Below are positions 8,445 through 15,275 of a DNA stretch of 37,167 bases, piece by piece. The translations under genes were made by a program, and so were the position numbers. The stretch spans positions 1 through 37,167 of the forward strand of contig NZ_JQHM01000021.1 of the NCBI RefSeq assembly GCF_000749845.1, given 5' to 3'. The notes below the pieces were generated by a model, which saw only the letters and a list, made by a program, of their open reading frames with translations, had not been told where the DNA came from and searched no databases. How positions within the stretch are numbered: position 1 is the stretch's first letter; every line of letters starts with the position of its first letter. Origin of the DNA: Pectobacterium betavasculorum (GTDB lineage: Bacteria; Pseudomonadota; Gammaproteobacteria; Enterobacterales; Enterobacteriaceae).

Positions 8445-9109
8445 GATTGCTGACTCCCTAAGAAACGCCGCCCCGCCAGCAGTAAGAGTTGCCGCATCAG
8501 AACAGACAACACGAGGTAACACAGCGTAGTCGCCAGATACACTTCAAAGCTCAAGAACGTACGGGACTGAATCAGGTTGGCGGCAAAGGTCAATTCCTCG
8601 TAGGAAACCTGCGACACCACCGACGATCCCAGCATGACAATGATGCACTGGCTGACCAGCGCCGGATAAATCCGTTGAAGCGCTGGTGGTAAAATCACGC
8701 GCAGAAAAGTCTGCATCCGCGTTAACCCCAGTACGCGAGCGGCTTCCCACTGACCTTTTGGTGTCACCTGAATCCCCGCGCGGATAATTTCAGTGCTGTA
8801 CGCGCCAAGATTAATCAACATCGCTAACAGCGCAGCCTCCCCGGCCGTCAGTTTCCAACCCAAACTCGGCAAGCCGAAGACGATAAAAAACAGTTGAACC
8901 ACAAACGGTGTATTACGAATCAGCTCGACGTAGATCCCCCATAGCCGGCTCAGCAGGGTGGGCTTGCCACTACGCAAGGCCGCACCGCAGATACCGATGG
9001 CGATACCGCCGAGGGTTGCCATTACCGTCAGCTCAATGGTGACCCACAACCCCGCCAGTAGCTCAGGCCAGAACGGTAACAGTGCGGAAAAATTAAGCTG
9101 ATAGGTCAT
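8441..9109 (-). CDS. hpxG: Amino-acid-type ABC transporter permease
   Basis: This is a 222-residue HisMQ-family membrane subunit: N-terminal MTYQLNFSALLPFWPELLAG, then several transmembrane helices, with the coupling loop QWEAARVLGLTRMQTFLRVILPPALQR. GGAG lies six bases before the ATG. It has hpxF 12 bases upstream and overlaps hpxH by 4 bases. HpxG and HpxH resemble each other in the coupling loop, as expected for paired permeases. Substrate is inferred from the operon. Confidence 0.83.
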   Translation of the reverse strand: MTYQLNFSALLPFWPELLAGLWVTIELTVMATLGGIAIGICGAALRSGKPTLLSRLWGIYVELIRNTPFVVQLFFIVFGLPSLGWKLTAGEAALLAMLINLGAYSTEIIRAGIQVTPKGQWEAARVLGLTRMQTFLRVILPPALQRIYPALVSQCIIVMLGSSVVSQVSYEELTFAANLIQSRTFLSFEVYLATTLCYLVLSVLMRQLLLLAGRRFLGSQQS

Positions 9110-9121
9110 GGCGCGCTCCCA

Positions 9122-9928
9122 TTACGCTTTGATGCTGGCTGGCAGCGGTGCTTTCAGCCATTTTTCCGATAGGCTATTGAGCGTATCGTCCTTCAACGCC
9201 TGCTCAATCAACGCGTCGACTTTCGCTTTCAGCGCAGGCTCGTCTTTCTTCAGCCCGATGTAGCACGGTGAATCTTTCAGCATAAACTTCGCAACGGGGG
9301 CTTTAGTCGGGTTCTGCTCGGTGATAGCAGCGACAACCAGATTACCCGTGGCGACAAATTCCACCTGTCCTGACAGATACGCCGACAGCGTGGTGTTGTT
9401 GTCTTCGTAGCGCTTAATCTGTGCGGCTTTCGGTGCCGTATCCGTCAAGACCATATCTTCTACCGCACCACGTGTGACGCCAATACTCTTCCCTTCCAGC
9501 GCTTCCGACGAGGCTAACGCGCTGTCTTTCGGCCCGAAGACCCCCAGAAAGAACGGTGCATAAGCGCGGCTAAAATCGATCACTTTTTCACGCTCGGCAT
9601 TTTTTCCCAGGCTGGAGATCACCAGATCGACCTTGTTGGTTTGCAGATATGGCACGCGGTTGGCGCTGGTTACCGGCACCAGTTGCAACTTTAGTTTCAT
9701 CTCTTTCGCCAGATAGCGAGCAATATCGATGTCATAACCCTGCGGTTGCAGATCGGTACCCACCGATCCAAACGGAGGGAAATCCTGCGGCACCGCGACG
9801 CGCAGCACACCGCGCTTCTCGATATCCTGCAACTGATCGGCCATCGCGCTACCAGCCTGAACCAGTAACATTGCCGCGCCCATCATCGCCAGTAACCCTT
9901 TTTTGATGCCCAGTTTATTGATCAACAT
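9122..9928 (-). CDS. hpxF: Periplasmic substrate-binding protein of the hpx ABC importer
   Basis: This family 3 extracellular solute-binding protein has 268 residues. It has a cleavable signal peptide: MLINKLGIKKG, a hydrophobic core around residues 12-25, and probable cleavage after SAMA near residue 30. The mature start DQLQDIEKRGVLRVAVPQDF is typical of the family, and KVDLVISSLGKNAEREKVIDFS is the family's carboxylate/amine-binding strand. As first gene of the leftward hpxFGHIJK operon it is preceded by two candidate HpxU operators and a sigma-54-type promoter. Allantoate is the most likely ligand by context, but allantoin, oxalurate or another ureido acid remain possible. Confidence 0.83.
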   Translation of the reverse strand: MLINKLGIKKGLLAMMGAAMLLVQAGSAMADQLQDIEKRGVLRVAVPQDFPPFGSVGTDLQPQGYDIDIARYLAKEMKLKLQLVPVTSANRVPYLQTNKVDLVISSLGKNAEREKVIDFSRAYAPFFLGVFGPKDSALASSEALEGKSIGVTRGAVEDMVLTDTAPKAAQIKRYEDNNTTLSAYLSGQVEFVATGNLVVAAITEQNPTKAPVAKFMLKDSPCYIGLKKDEPALKAKVDALIEQALKDDTLNSLSEKWLKAPLPASIKA

Positions 9929-9953
9929 CGTCTCTGCCCCCGGTTAGTGTAAT

Positions 9954-9969
9954 TGAAACGAAAGATTCT
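9954..9969. promoter_or_regulatory. Candidate HpxU operator 1 (partial match)
   Basis: TGAAACGAAAGATTCT keeps the left half TGAAAC of the shared motif and a degenerate right half (TTCT where TTCA would complete the repeat). It starts exactly 30 bp from operator 2, about three helical turns, and both begin with AATTGAAAC. It lies between the predicted transcription start and hpxF. Confidence 0.4.
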
Positions 9970-9983
9970 TTAAAAACAAAAAT

Positions 9984-9999
9984 TGAAACTATCGTTACA
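9984..9999. promoter_or_regulatory. Candidate HpxU operator 2
   Basis: TGAAACTATCGTTACA is an inverted repeat (TGAAAC, four bases, GTTACA; one mismatched pair). The same arrangement occurs once in the hpxU-hpxW gap (11384-11399) as TGTAACGTTTGTTTCA. It overlaps the start site predicted for the sigma-54 promoter just upstream, a good place for a repressor. Confidence 0.55.
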
Positions 10000-10006
10000 A
10001 ACACTA

Positions 10007-10022
10007 AGCAAGGAATGTGCCA
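10007..10022 (-). promoter_or_regulatory. Sigma-54 (RpoN) promoter of hpxFGHIJK
   Basis: Read leftward, TGGCACATTCCTTGCT matches the -24/-12 consensus TGGCAC-N5-TTGC exactly, with GG and GC ten bases apart. Transcription would start near 9996, about 70 bases before the hpxF ATG. I could not identify convincing upstream NtrC sites by eye. Confidence 0.75.
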
Positions 10023-10520
10023 GATTCCATTCGTATTCTTGGCGATGAGGAACAATGTAGAAGGTCAGGGAATTGTGCTAAAACATGTCATTGCTGTGGA
10101 TATGGATATGCGATATCGGTGAAAAATGTCGTGCGTGATTGCAGAGAGATAATTTATGCAACTCATGCACTACGCCCGACGTAGGGCTGCTCAGTCGCCG
10201 CAGCCCTACGAACCCTGGCTTTCGGCGTGAATTATGCCGCTACGCGGTACATTCGAAACGCATGTCATCCTGCCGAACCGCCTGTGACGCGCTCCCGACG
10301 CGGCACAGGCTTTCGCAGCGTCCATGCTGCTCATTCGGGATGCCCCACGTTTCTCATCATAATTTTTTACGCCTATGAACAGACAACAGCAGGAAGCAAT
10401 CCACAGCGCTATGTCACAAAAATAATCCGGTCTTATCACGCCCGAAACAAGCCACATGACAGATAAGAACATCAATTAATTCGCACCATTTAAGTGCAAA
10501 AGCACCATCCCAACGCACCA
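10023..10520. other. Gene-free hpxF-hpxU gap with GC-rich hairpin island
   Basis: No credible gene is seen. A GC-rich island at about 10135-10375 sits in otherwise AT-rich spacer. It contains an 11-bp-stem hairpin (arms 10180-10190 and 10200-10210, CGTAGGGCTGC and its complement, 9-base loop). The leftward strand has a 42-codon open frame beginning MSSMDAAKACAASGARHRRF, which resembles strings I associate with repeated intergenic sequence in Pectobacterium, from memory only. It may be a dispersed repeat; activator sites for the hpxF promoter may lie just upstream of 10022. Confidence 0.35.
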
Positions 10521-11360
10521 TTAGCGTTGCTCAAGCTCATCCAGTTCACCATAAAGATCCGCGATCTGGTGGATGCGTTGGCGTCCGTCACGCAACATTT
10601 CATGCAACAGCGCGTTGCTGATCACATTTACCAGACTCATGGCAGACGAATAGCTGTCAAACGCCGAGACGCTGTCCAGCGGGACGCACAGCGACCAGGT
10701 TGCCAATGACATCAGCGCACTAACCTGAGGTTCGCAGAGCAGCAGCACGGGCACACCGCGTTTTTGCAGTTGTGCCAGCAGCGGCTGAATCAGGCGTGGA
10801 CGGCGGCGAAAGGCCACCACAATCACGACATCCTGTGCAGTGAGATCGACCAGTTCTTCGGATAGCGTCTGCCCCGGCTGCGTCAACAGCGTCACCTGTT
10901 GGCGAATCTGAAGCAGTTGCTGGCGCAGGTGCAGCGCTACCGGATAGCTGTTACGCAGCCCAATCAGGCACAGGCGCTGCGCCTGCATCAACGCCTGAAT
11001 CACGGCACCAAACTGTACGGGGTCAATCAGGTTGATCCATTGCGTCAGGTTCGCCATTTCCTGCTTGTAATGCCGCGCTAGCAGCGTATTCCCCTGCACG
11101 GCATCGCGATTATCCGCCAGCGGCATCCCACTCTGACGCAGCGTTCTGAGTTCATCACGCATATCACGATAGCTGGGGTAGCCCAGTCGTTTGAACAAGC
11201 GGCTAACCGTCGCTTTGGAGGCACCGCTCAACCGCGCCAGCTCGGCGCTGTTGTAGCCGATCAGATCGTCAAAGTGATCGAAGATGAAATCCGCGACGCG
11301 CTGTTCCTGCGGTGAAAGCTCGCTATAGCGATCCCGTAATCGTTCATCTATCTGCATCAT
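10521..11360 (-). CDS. hpxU: RpiR/MurR-family transcriptional regulator of the hpx genes
   Basis: The protein has 279 residues: an N-terminal RpiR helix-turn-helix (about residues 5-75, with NSAELARLSGASKATVSRLF as the DNA-reading part) and a C-terminal SIS domain (about 120-250) that normally senses a phosphosugar or, here, a pathway metabolite. Klebsiella allantoate genes are reported to be controlled by an RpiR-type repressor, HpxU, and this gene lies between the hpxFGHIJK and hpxWXYZ operons in matching fashion. A 16-bp inverted repeat before hpxF recurs between hpxU and hpxW, so autoregulation and joint control are plausible. Effector unknown; a repressor role is inferred from the Klebsiella homologue. 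Confidence 0.8.
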   Translation of the reverse strand: MMQIDERLRDRYSELSPQEQRVADFIFDHFDDLIGYNSAELARLSGASKATVSRLFKRLGYPSYRDMRDELRTLRQSGMPLADNRDAVQGNTLLARHYKQEMANLTQWINLIDPVQFGAVIQALMQAQRLCLIGLRNSYPVALHLRQQLLQIRQQVTLLTQPGQTLSEELVDLTAQDVVIVVAFRRRPRLIQPLLAQLQKRGVPVLLLCEPQVSALMSLATWSLCVPLDSVSAFDSYSSAMSLVNVISNALLHEMLRDGRQRIHQIADLYGELDELEQR

Positions 11361-11383
11361 CGTCTCTCGTCCGTTGCACTTGC

Positions 11384-11399
11384 TGTAACGTTTGTTTCA
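11384..11399. promoter_or_regulatory. Candidate HpxU operator in the hpxU-hpxW gap
   Basis: TGTAACGTTTGTTTCA is the reverse-complement form of the hpxF operator 2 pattern: TGAAAC, three variable bases, CGTTACA, with identical spacing. It lies 24 bases upstream of the hpxU ATG, best placed for autoregulation, and about 75 bases upstream of the hpxW -24 element. Confidence 0.5.
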
Positions 11400-11472
11400 T
11401 TGCGCAGAACATAGCACAGGATTGTCAGGATGATATAGGTACGCATACCGACTTCACATCGCACCGCAAAAC

Positions 11473-11488
11473 TGGAATGCCGTTTGCT
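11473..11488 (+). promoter_or_regulatory. Sigma-54-type promoter of hpxWXYZ
   Basis: TGGAATGCCGTTTGCT has the obligatory GG and GC ten bases apart and a consensus -12 TTGC; the -24 half is TGGAAT rather than TGGCAC. The start site would be near 11499, giving a 45-base leader. A loose dyad TGCGC-N8-GCACA at 11401-11418 could be part of an NtrC site, but its spacing is one base off. Confidence 0.55.
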
Positions 11489-11544
11489 TGTAGCTAAGGT
11501 TAATAGAGCAACTCATACTACCCGACATAAAAAGGAATATAGAA

Positions 11545-13131
11545 ATGATGCAAAGTAATACCGCCCCGCTAGGCATGGCGGTGGCACCTCATCATTTAGC
11601 CAGCGCCAGCGCATTGGCTGTTCTGCGTGAGGGCGGCAACGCCATTGAAGCCATGGTCGCCGCGGCAGCAACCATTGCCGTGGTATATCCGCATATGAAC
11701 GGAATCGGCGGCGATGGTTTCTGGCTGATTGTGCCACCACGTGGCGAACCTATTGCCATTGATGCCAGCGGTGCGGCGGGATCGCTGGCCTGTCGCGAGT
11801 GGTATCAGGGCGAAAGCCGCATTCCACACCGTGGCCCCAAAGCGGCACTAACGGTCGCGGGCACCGTCGGTGGCTGGCAGGAAGCACTAGAATTCTCTCA
11901 GGAACTGGGAGGAGAGCCGTTACCGCTGGCTCGTTTACTGTCTGACGCGATTCGCTATGCGGCGGACGGCATTCCTGTCACGCAATCACAGGAAGATGCA
12001 CTCACCCAGCGCTATCACGAACTGAGCGATTTTCCGGCTTTTAGCCAACTCTTTATGCCACAGGGAAATATCCCGCGTGCGGGCAGTCGTTTCACGCAGC
12101 CTGACTTAGCCGAGACCTTAACAACGCTGAGCATTGAAGGGCTAGACAGCTTTTATCGCGGCTCCATCGCCGCCCGCCTTTCGGCACAGATGGCGCAGCT
12201 CGGGATGCCGCTGACGGCTGACGATCTGGCAAATTACCGCGCCAAGCGGACAACGCCGCTGGTACTGAAACACAGCAAAGGCGACATCTATAACCTCGCG
12301 CCGCCGACTCAGGGTCTGGTGTCGCTCGCGATTCTCGGCCTGACCGATCATTTAGAAATGGAAGATCTGAACGATAGCCAGACGATCCATCGCATTGTCG
12401 AATCGACCAAGCTGGCGTTTGGCCTGCGTGACCGCTTTATTACCGATCCCAAGCTGATGACGCAAAATGTTCAGGCGTTGCTGGAAAACGATGCGCTCGG
12501 TGCACTGGCGCGGCAGGTCGATACCCGAAAAGCCGCATCGTGGGGAGAAGGCAAAGGCCCCGGCGACACCGTCTGGATGGGCGTATGCGACAGCAGTGGC
12601 CTATGCGTCTCTTTCATTCAAAGCATTTACCACGAATTCGGCAGCGGTGTTGTACTGCCTGGAACCGGCGTGCTCTGGCAGAACCGCGGAGCCTCGTTCA
12701 GCCTCGATCCAGCACACCTGTTAGCGTTGGAGCCAGGTAAGCAACCTTTTCATACCTTAAACCCCGCCGCCGCGCGTTTATCCGATGGACGGACGATGGT
12801 CTACGGCTCGATGGGCGGAGATGGACAGCCACAGACGCAGGCGGCCATCTTTATCCGTCATGTCCAGCAGGGGCAGCCGCTGCAACAGGCGATTACCGCT
12901 CCACGCTGGCTACTGGGGCGTACGTGGGGACAGTCTTCCGACACCCTAAAGATCGAAGATCGTTTTAAACCCGCCACCGTGGATGCACTGCGTCAGCTAG
13001 GGCACGACATCGAGCTATTGAGCAGCTTTAGCGAAACCGTCGGCCATGCGGGTGCCATCGTGCGTCACACCAACGGCATGCTGGAAGGTGCTTTCGATCC
13101 ACGCAGCAACGGCAGCGCGGCAGGCTTCTAG
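11545..13131 (+). CDS. hpxW: Oxamate amidohydrolase (gamma-glutamyltransferase-like Ntn hydrolase)
   Basis: The 528-residue protein belongs to the gamma-glutamyltransferase family of self-cleaving N-terminal-nucleophile hydrolases. T342 in GEGKGPGDTVWMGVCD is the predicted cleavage point and nucleophile, giving subunits of about 341 and 187 residues, which agrees with the 35.5 and 20 kDa subunits reported for Klebsiella HpxW. N-terminal family motifs are GGNAIEAMVAAAAT and PHMNGIGGDGFW. It lacks a signal peptide, unlike periplasmic GGT, so it should act in the cytoplasm, converting oxamate to oxalate and ammonia. AAGGA lies eight to nine bases before the ATG; a second ATG follows at once. It heads the hpxWXYZ operon. 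Confidence 0.87.
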   Translation: MMQSNTAPLGMAVAPHHLASASALAVLREGGNAIEAMVAAAATIAVVYPHMNGIGGDGFWLIVPPRGEPIAIDASGAAGSLACREWYQGESRIPHRGPKAALTVAGTVGGWQEALEFSQELGGEPLPLARLLSDAIRYAADGIPVTQSQEDALTQRYHELSDFPAFSQLFMPQGNIPRAGSRFTQPDLAETLTTLSIEGLDSFYRGSIAARLSAQMAQLGMPLTADDLANYRAKRTTPLVLKHSKGDIYNLAPPTQGLVSLAILGLTDHLEMEDLNDSQTIHRIVESTKLAFGLRDRFITDPKLMTQNVQALLENDALGALARQVDTRKAASWGEGKGPGDTVWMGVCDSSGLCVSFIQSIYHEFGSGVVLPGTGVLWQNRGASFSLDPAHLLALEPGKQPFHTLNPAAARLSDGRTMVYGSMGGDGQPQTQAAIFIRHVQQGQPLQQAITAPRWLLGRTWGQSSDTLKIEDRFKPATVDALRQLGHDIELLSSFSETVGHAGAIVRHTNGMLEGAFDPRSNGSAAGF

Positions 13132-13156
13132 TCCTACTTAACCGGGAGAAAACAGA

Positions 13157-13363
13157 ATGACGATAACCGAACAAGACGCGCTGACAGCGTATCTACAACA
13201 GATGGAAGCACTGCTATCCCTGCAACTCAGCCAGGAACGGCATCAGGAACTGTTGGTGCAATTCAGCCGCATCCACGCCATGGCACAGCCGTTAATGGCA
13301 TTCCCACTCGATGAACATCAGGAAATTGCCGGGGTTTATACGCTAGGAGTGTATACGCTATGA
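13157..13363 (+). CDS. hpxX: DUF4089 / AtzG-like small partner of the amidase
   Basis: The 68-residue helical protein is of DUF4089 type, similar in size and position to AtzG, which forms a complex with the amidase AtzE and is related in plan to GatC of the GatCAB complex. It starts MTITEQDALTAYLQQMEALL, with GGGAG about ten bases before the ATG, 25 bases after hpxW. The stop overlaps the hpxY ATG (ATGA). The C-terminus GVYTLGVYTL comes from 15-base tandem repeats crossing into hpxY, so the last residues are probably not functional. Role inferred: stabilise or shape HpxY. No direct experiment on it is known to me. Confidence 0.78.
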   Translation: MTITEQDALTAYLQQMEALLSLQLSQERHQELLVQFSRIHAMAQPLMAFPLDEHQEIAGVYTLGVYTL

Positions 13364-13375
13364 GTTTATACGCCA
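13331..13375 (+). repeat. Three 15-bp tandem repeats across the hpxX/hpxY junction
   Basis: Units are GGGGTTTATACGCTA (13331-13345), GGAGTGTATACGCTA (13346-13360) and TGAGTTTATACGCCA (13361-13375). The second unit contains the Shine-Dalgarno AGGAG for hpxY, and the 2/3 boundary carries the ATGA stop/start overlap. The array duplicates VYTL at the HpxX C-terminus and gives SLYAK at the HpxY N-terminus. Confidence 0.85.
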
Positions 13376-14778
13376 AGCGCACGTCCTCATCGTTATCCAT
13401 ACGGCAGATTCAACAAGGCTTGCGGGCGGGAACATTCTCGGCCAGAGAGCTTGCACAGCAGGCACTAGGCGCGATTGAGCAAACCAATCCGACGATTAAT
13501 GCTTATACCCATGTCACTGGCGAACGTATGTTGGCAGAAGCTGAGCGTATCGACGCGTGCCGTCAGCGCGGGGAAACCTTACCCGCGCTGGCTGGCGTGC
13601 CTTATGCCGTCAAGAACCTGTTTGATGTCAGCGGCGAAACCACGCTGGCAGGTGCCGAACTTCTCAGCCAACGCCCACCCGCCGTGCAGGATGCCTTTGC
13701 CATCCGTCAGCTTACCCGTCAGGGCGCGCTGCTGTCCGGCATGTTGAATATGGACGCTTATGCCTACGGTTTTACCACCGAAAATAGCCATTACGGCCCC
13801 ACGCGTAACCCGCTCGACACACAGCGTATCGCAGGGGGATCGTCTGGAGGATCGGCGGCCGCTGTCGCCGCAGGGCTGGTTAACTTCACCTTGGGCAGCG
13901 ACACCAATGGCTCGATCCGCGTGCCGTCGTCGCTATGCGGCGTTTTCGGGCTAAAACCGACGTTTGGCCGTTTATCACGCCACGGAAGCCACCCGTTTGT
14001 CGCCAGCCTCGACCACATCGGCCCGTTCGCACGTACCGCGGACGATCTGGCTTTGGTGTTCGACGTGCTACAAGGTCGCGACAAGCACGATCGTTTTCAA
14101 GCCGAGCGGAAAACGCAACATACCGTCGAACAGTTGGAAGCAGGCAGTGACGGGCTACGCTATGCCGTGCTTGATGGCTACTTCTCCACATGGAGTAGCG
14201 AGGAGGCAAAAGCCGCCGTCTGCCAGATAGCTCAGGCTCTGGGCGCACAGGACAGCCTGACGTTAACCGACGCGGCACTGGCACGCAGCGCCGCCTTTAT
14301 TCTGTCAGCCAGTGAAGGCGGGAACCAGTATTTGCCTGACTTACGTACTCAGCCTGAATGTTTCGAGCCACTGTCACGCGAACGGCTGTTGGCTGGCGCG
14401 ATGATCCCCGCCGCCTGGTATGTGCAAGCCCAGCGCTTCCGTAACTATTTTCGTCAACAGACGCTGGCGTTGTTTGAACACACCGACCTGCTGATTGCCC
14501 CCGCGACGCCCTGCTCCGCAACGCTTATTGGGCAGGAAACCATACGCATTAATGATACCGATCTGCCCGTCCGCGCCAACATGGGCATGCTGACACAGCC
14601 GATCTCTTTTGTCGGTCTGCCCGTCGTGACGGTGCCAGTAGCAACCGCTAGCGGCCTGCCAATCGGTATTCAGATTATTGCCGCGCCATGGCGCGAGGAT
14701 CTTTGTCTGCGGACGGCGTGGGCGCTTGAGCAGCAGGGCATCACCTATACCTTAGAGGAAAGAAAATATGTTGCCTGA
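13360..14778 (+). CDS. hpxY: Amidase-signature hydrolase, AtzE-like
   Basis: The 472-residue amidase-signature enzyme has the full Lys-cisSer-Ser triad: K85 in VPYAVKNLFDV, S161 in IAGGSSGGSAAA and S185 in GSDTNGSIRVPSS. It resembles AtzE (1-carboxybiuret hydrolase) and GatA. With HpxX (AtzG-like) before it and HpxZ (AtzH-like) after it, the three genes repeat the AtzG-AtzE-AtzH set of s-triazine degradation in a purine context. The natural substrate is not established; oxalurate, a ureido acid like carboxybiuret, is my best inference, giving oxamate for HpxW. It overlaps hpxX by 4 bases and hpxZ by 11 bases. Confidence 0.82.
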   Translation: MSLYAKRTSSSLSIRQIQQGLRAGTFSARELAQQALGAIEQTNPTINAYTHVTGERMLAEAERIDACRQRGETLPALAGVPYAVKNLFDVSGETTLAGAELLSQRPPAVQDAFAIRQLTRQGALLSGMLNMDAYAYGFTTENSHYGPTRNPLDTQRIAGGSSGGSAAAVAAGLVNFTLGSDTNGSIRVPSSLCGVFGLKPTFGRLSRHGSHPFVASLDHIGPFARTADDLALVFDVLQGRDKHDRFQAERKTQHTVEQLEAGSDGLRYAVLDGYFSTWSSEEAKAAVCQIAQALGAQDSLTLTDAALARSAAFILSASEGGNQYLPDLRTQPECFEPLSRERLLAGAMIPAAWYVQAQRFRNYFRQQTLALFEHTDLLIAPATPCSATLIGQETIRINDTDLPVRANMGMLTQPISFVGLPVVTVPVATASGLPIGIQIIAAPWREDLCLRTAWALEQQGITYTLEERKYVA

Positions 14779-15154
14779 CGATATCAATCAGCCGGATGTG
14801 CTGGCCGATGTGACTGCCGCGTTTTATCGCTACGAAAAAGCCTTAACCGGTAACGACATTACGGTTCTGGATGAGCTGTTCTGGCACGATGAAAAAACCG
14901 TGCGCTACGGTGCGGGAGAAAACCTGTACGGGATCGAGGAAATCCGTGCCTTTCGCCTCGCTCGCCCCTCTGCTGGTCTGGACAGAGATCTGCGTAATAC
15001 TGTCATCACCACCTACGGTCATGATATGGCCGTCGCCAGCACCGAGTTTACCCGCGCAGGCAGCACGAAAGTTGGCCGCCAAATGCAAACCTGGGTAAAA
15101 ATGCCCGAAGGCTGGCGTATTGTCGCCGCCCATGTCAGCTTGATGAGTGAATGA
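14768..15154 (+). CDS. hpxZ: DUF3225 / AtzH-like NTF2-fold protein
   Basis: The 128-residue SnoaL/NTF2-like protein is of DUF3225 type. It has the family's N-terminal helix (residues about 8-30, DVLADVTAAFYRYEKALTGN), then strands with the HDEKTVRYGAGENLYGIEEI segment and a C-terminal AGSTKVGRQMQTWVKMPEGW. AtzH, the closest characterised relative I know, is a decarboxylating amidohydrolase in cyanuric acid breakdown. HpxZ may therefore process or decarboxylate an unstable carbamate released by HpxXY, but this is inference. Its ATG lies 11 bases inside the end of hpxY, after AGAGGAAAG, so the proteins are translationally coupled. Confidence 0.8.
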   Translation: MLPDDINQPDVLADVTAAFYRYEKALTGNDITVLDELFWHDEKTVRYGAGENLYGIEEIRAFRLARPSAGLDRDLRNTVITTYGHDMAVASTEFTRAGSTKVGRQMQTWVKMPEGWRIVAAHVSLMSE

Positions 15155-15157
15155 CAA

Positions 15158-15174
15158 AGGGGGATTTTCCCCCT
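15158..15174 (+). terminator. Short hairpin after hpxZ
   Basis: AGGGGGA and TCCCCCT form a 7-bp stem with a TTT loop directly behind the hpxZ stop. No T tract follows, so termination may be weak or Rho-assisted. Confidence 0.4.
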
Positions 15175-15180
15175 CATCAC

Positions 15181-15275
15181 CACGTCCACAAAATTCGACG
15201 TTCTAGGCTGGCGGTGGTACACCGCTTCAATATTGTATCCATCGGGGTCGCGTACGATAGTGCACGAAGCATCTC
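15181..15275 (-). pseudogene. Remnant of a VOC (glyoxalase/bleomycin-resistance-like) protein gene
   Basis: Leftward, one frame reads ASCTIVRDPDGYNIEAVYHR, which is the C-terminal VRDPDGxxxE metal-site strand of VOC-superfamily proteins. An in-frame TGA lies two codons before this run, and no upstream VOC sequence, start or ribosome site is seen. What is left is the last 30 or so codons of a lost gene, between hpxZ and the proU upstream region. Confidence 0.6.

Noticed and set aside
8445-8522. Longer start for hpxH
   Set aside because: It would overlap hpxG by 82 bases and add a non-family tail; the ATG at 8444 has a ribosome site and an ATGA overlap.
10227-10475. Overlapping ORFs of 79-89 codons in the hpxF-hpxU gap
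   Set aside because: No ribosome sites, no family resemblance, and strong secondary structure; more likely non-coding repeat or decayed sequence.
11401-11418. TGCGC-N8-GCACA dyad as an NtrC site for hpxW
   Set aside because: The NtrC consensus has seven central bases and stronger TGCAC/GTGCA halves; mentioned only as a weak possibility.
15019-15222. Leftward ORF running from the VOC remnant into hpxZ
   Set aside because: It is the read-through of the remnant frame across the antisense of hpxZ, not a gene.
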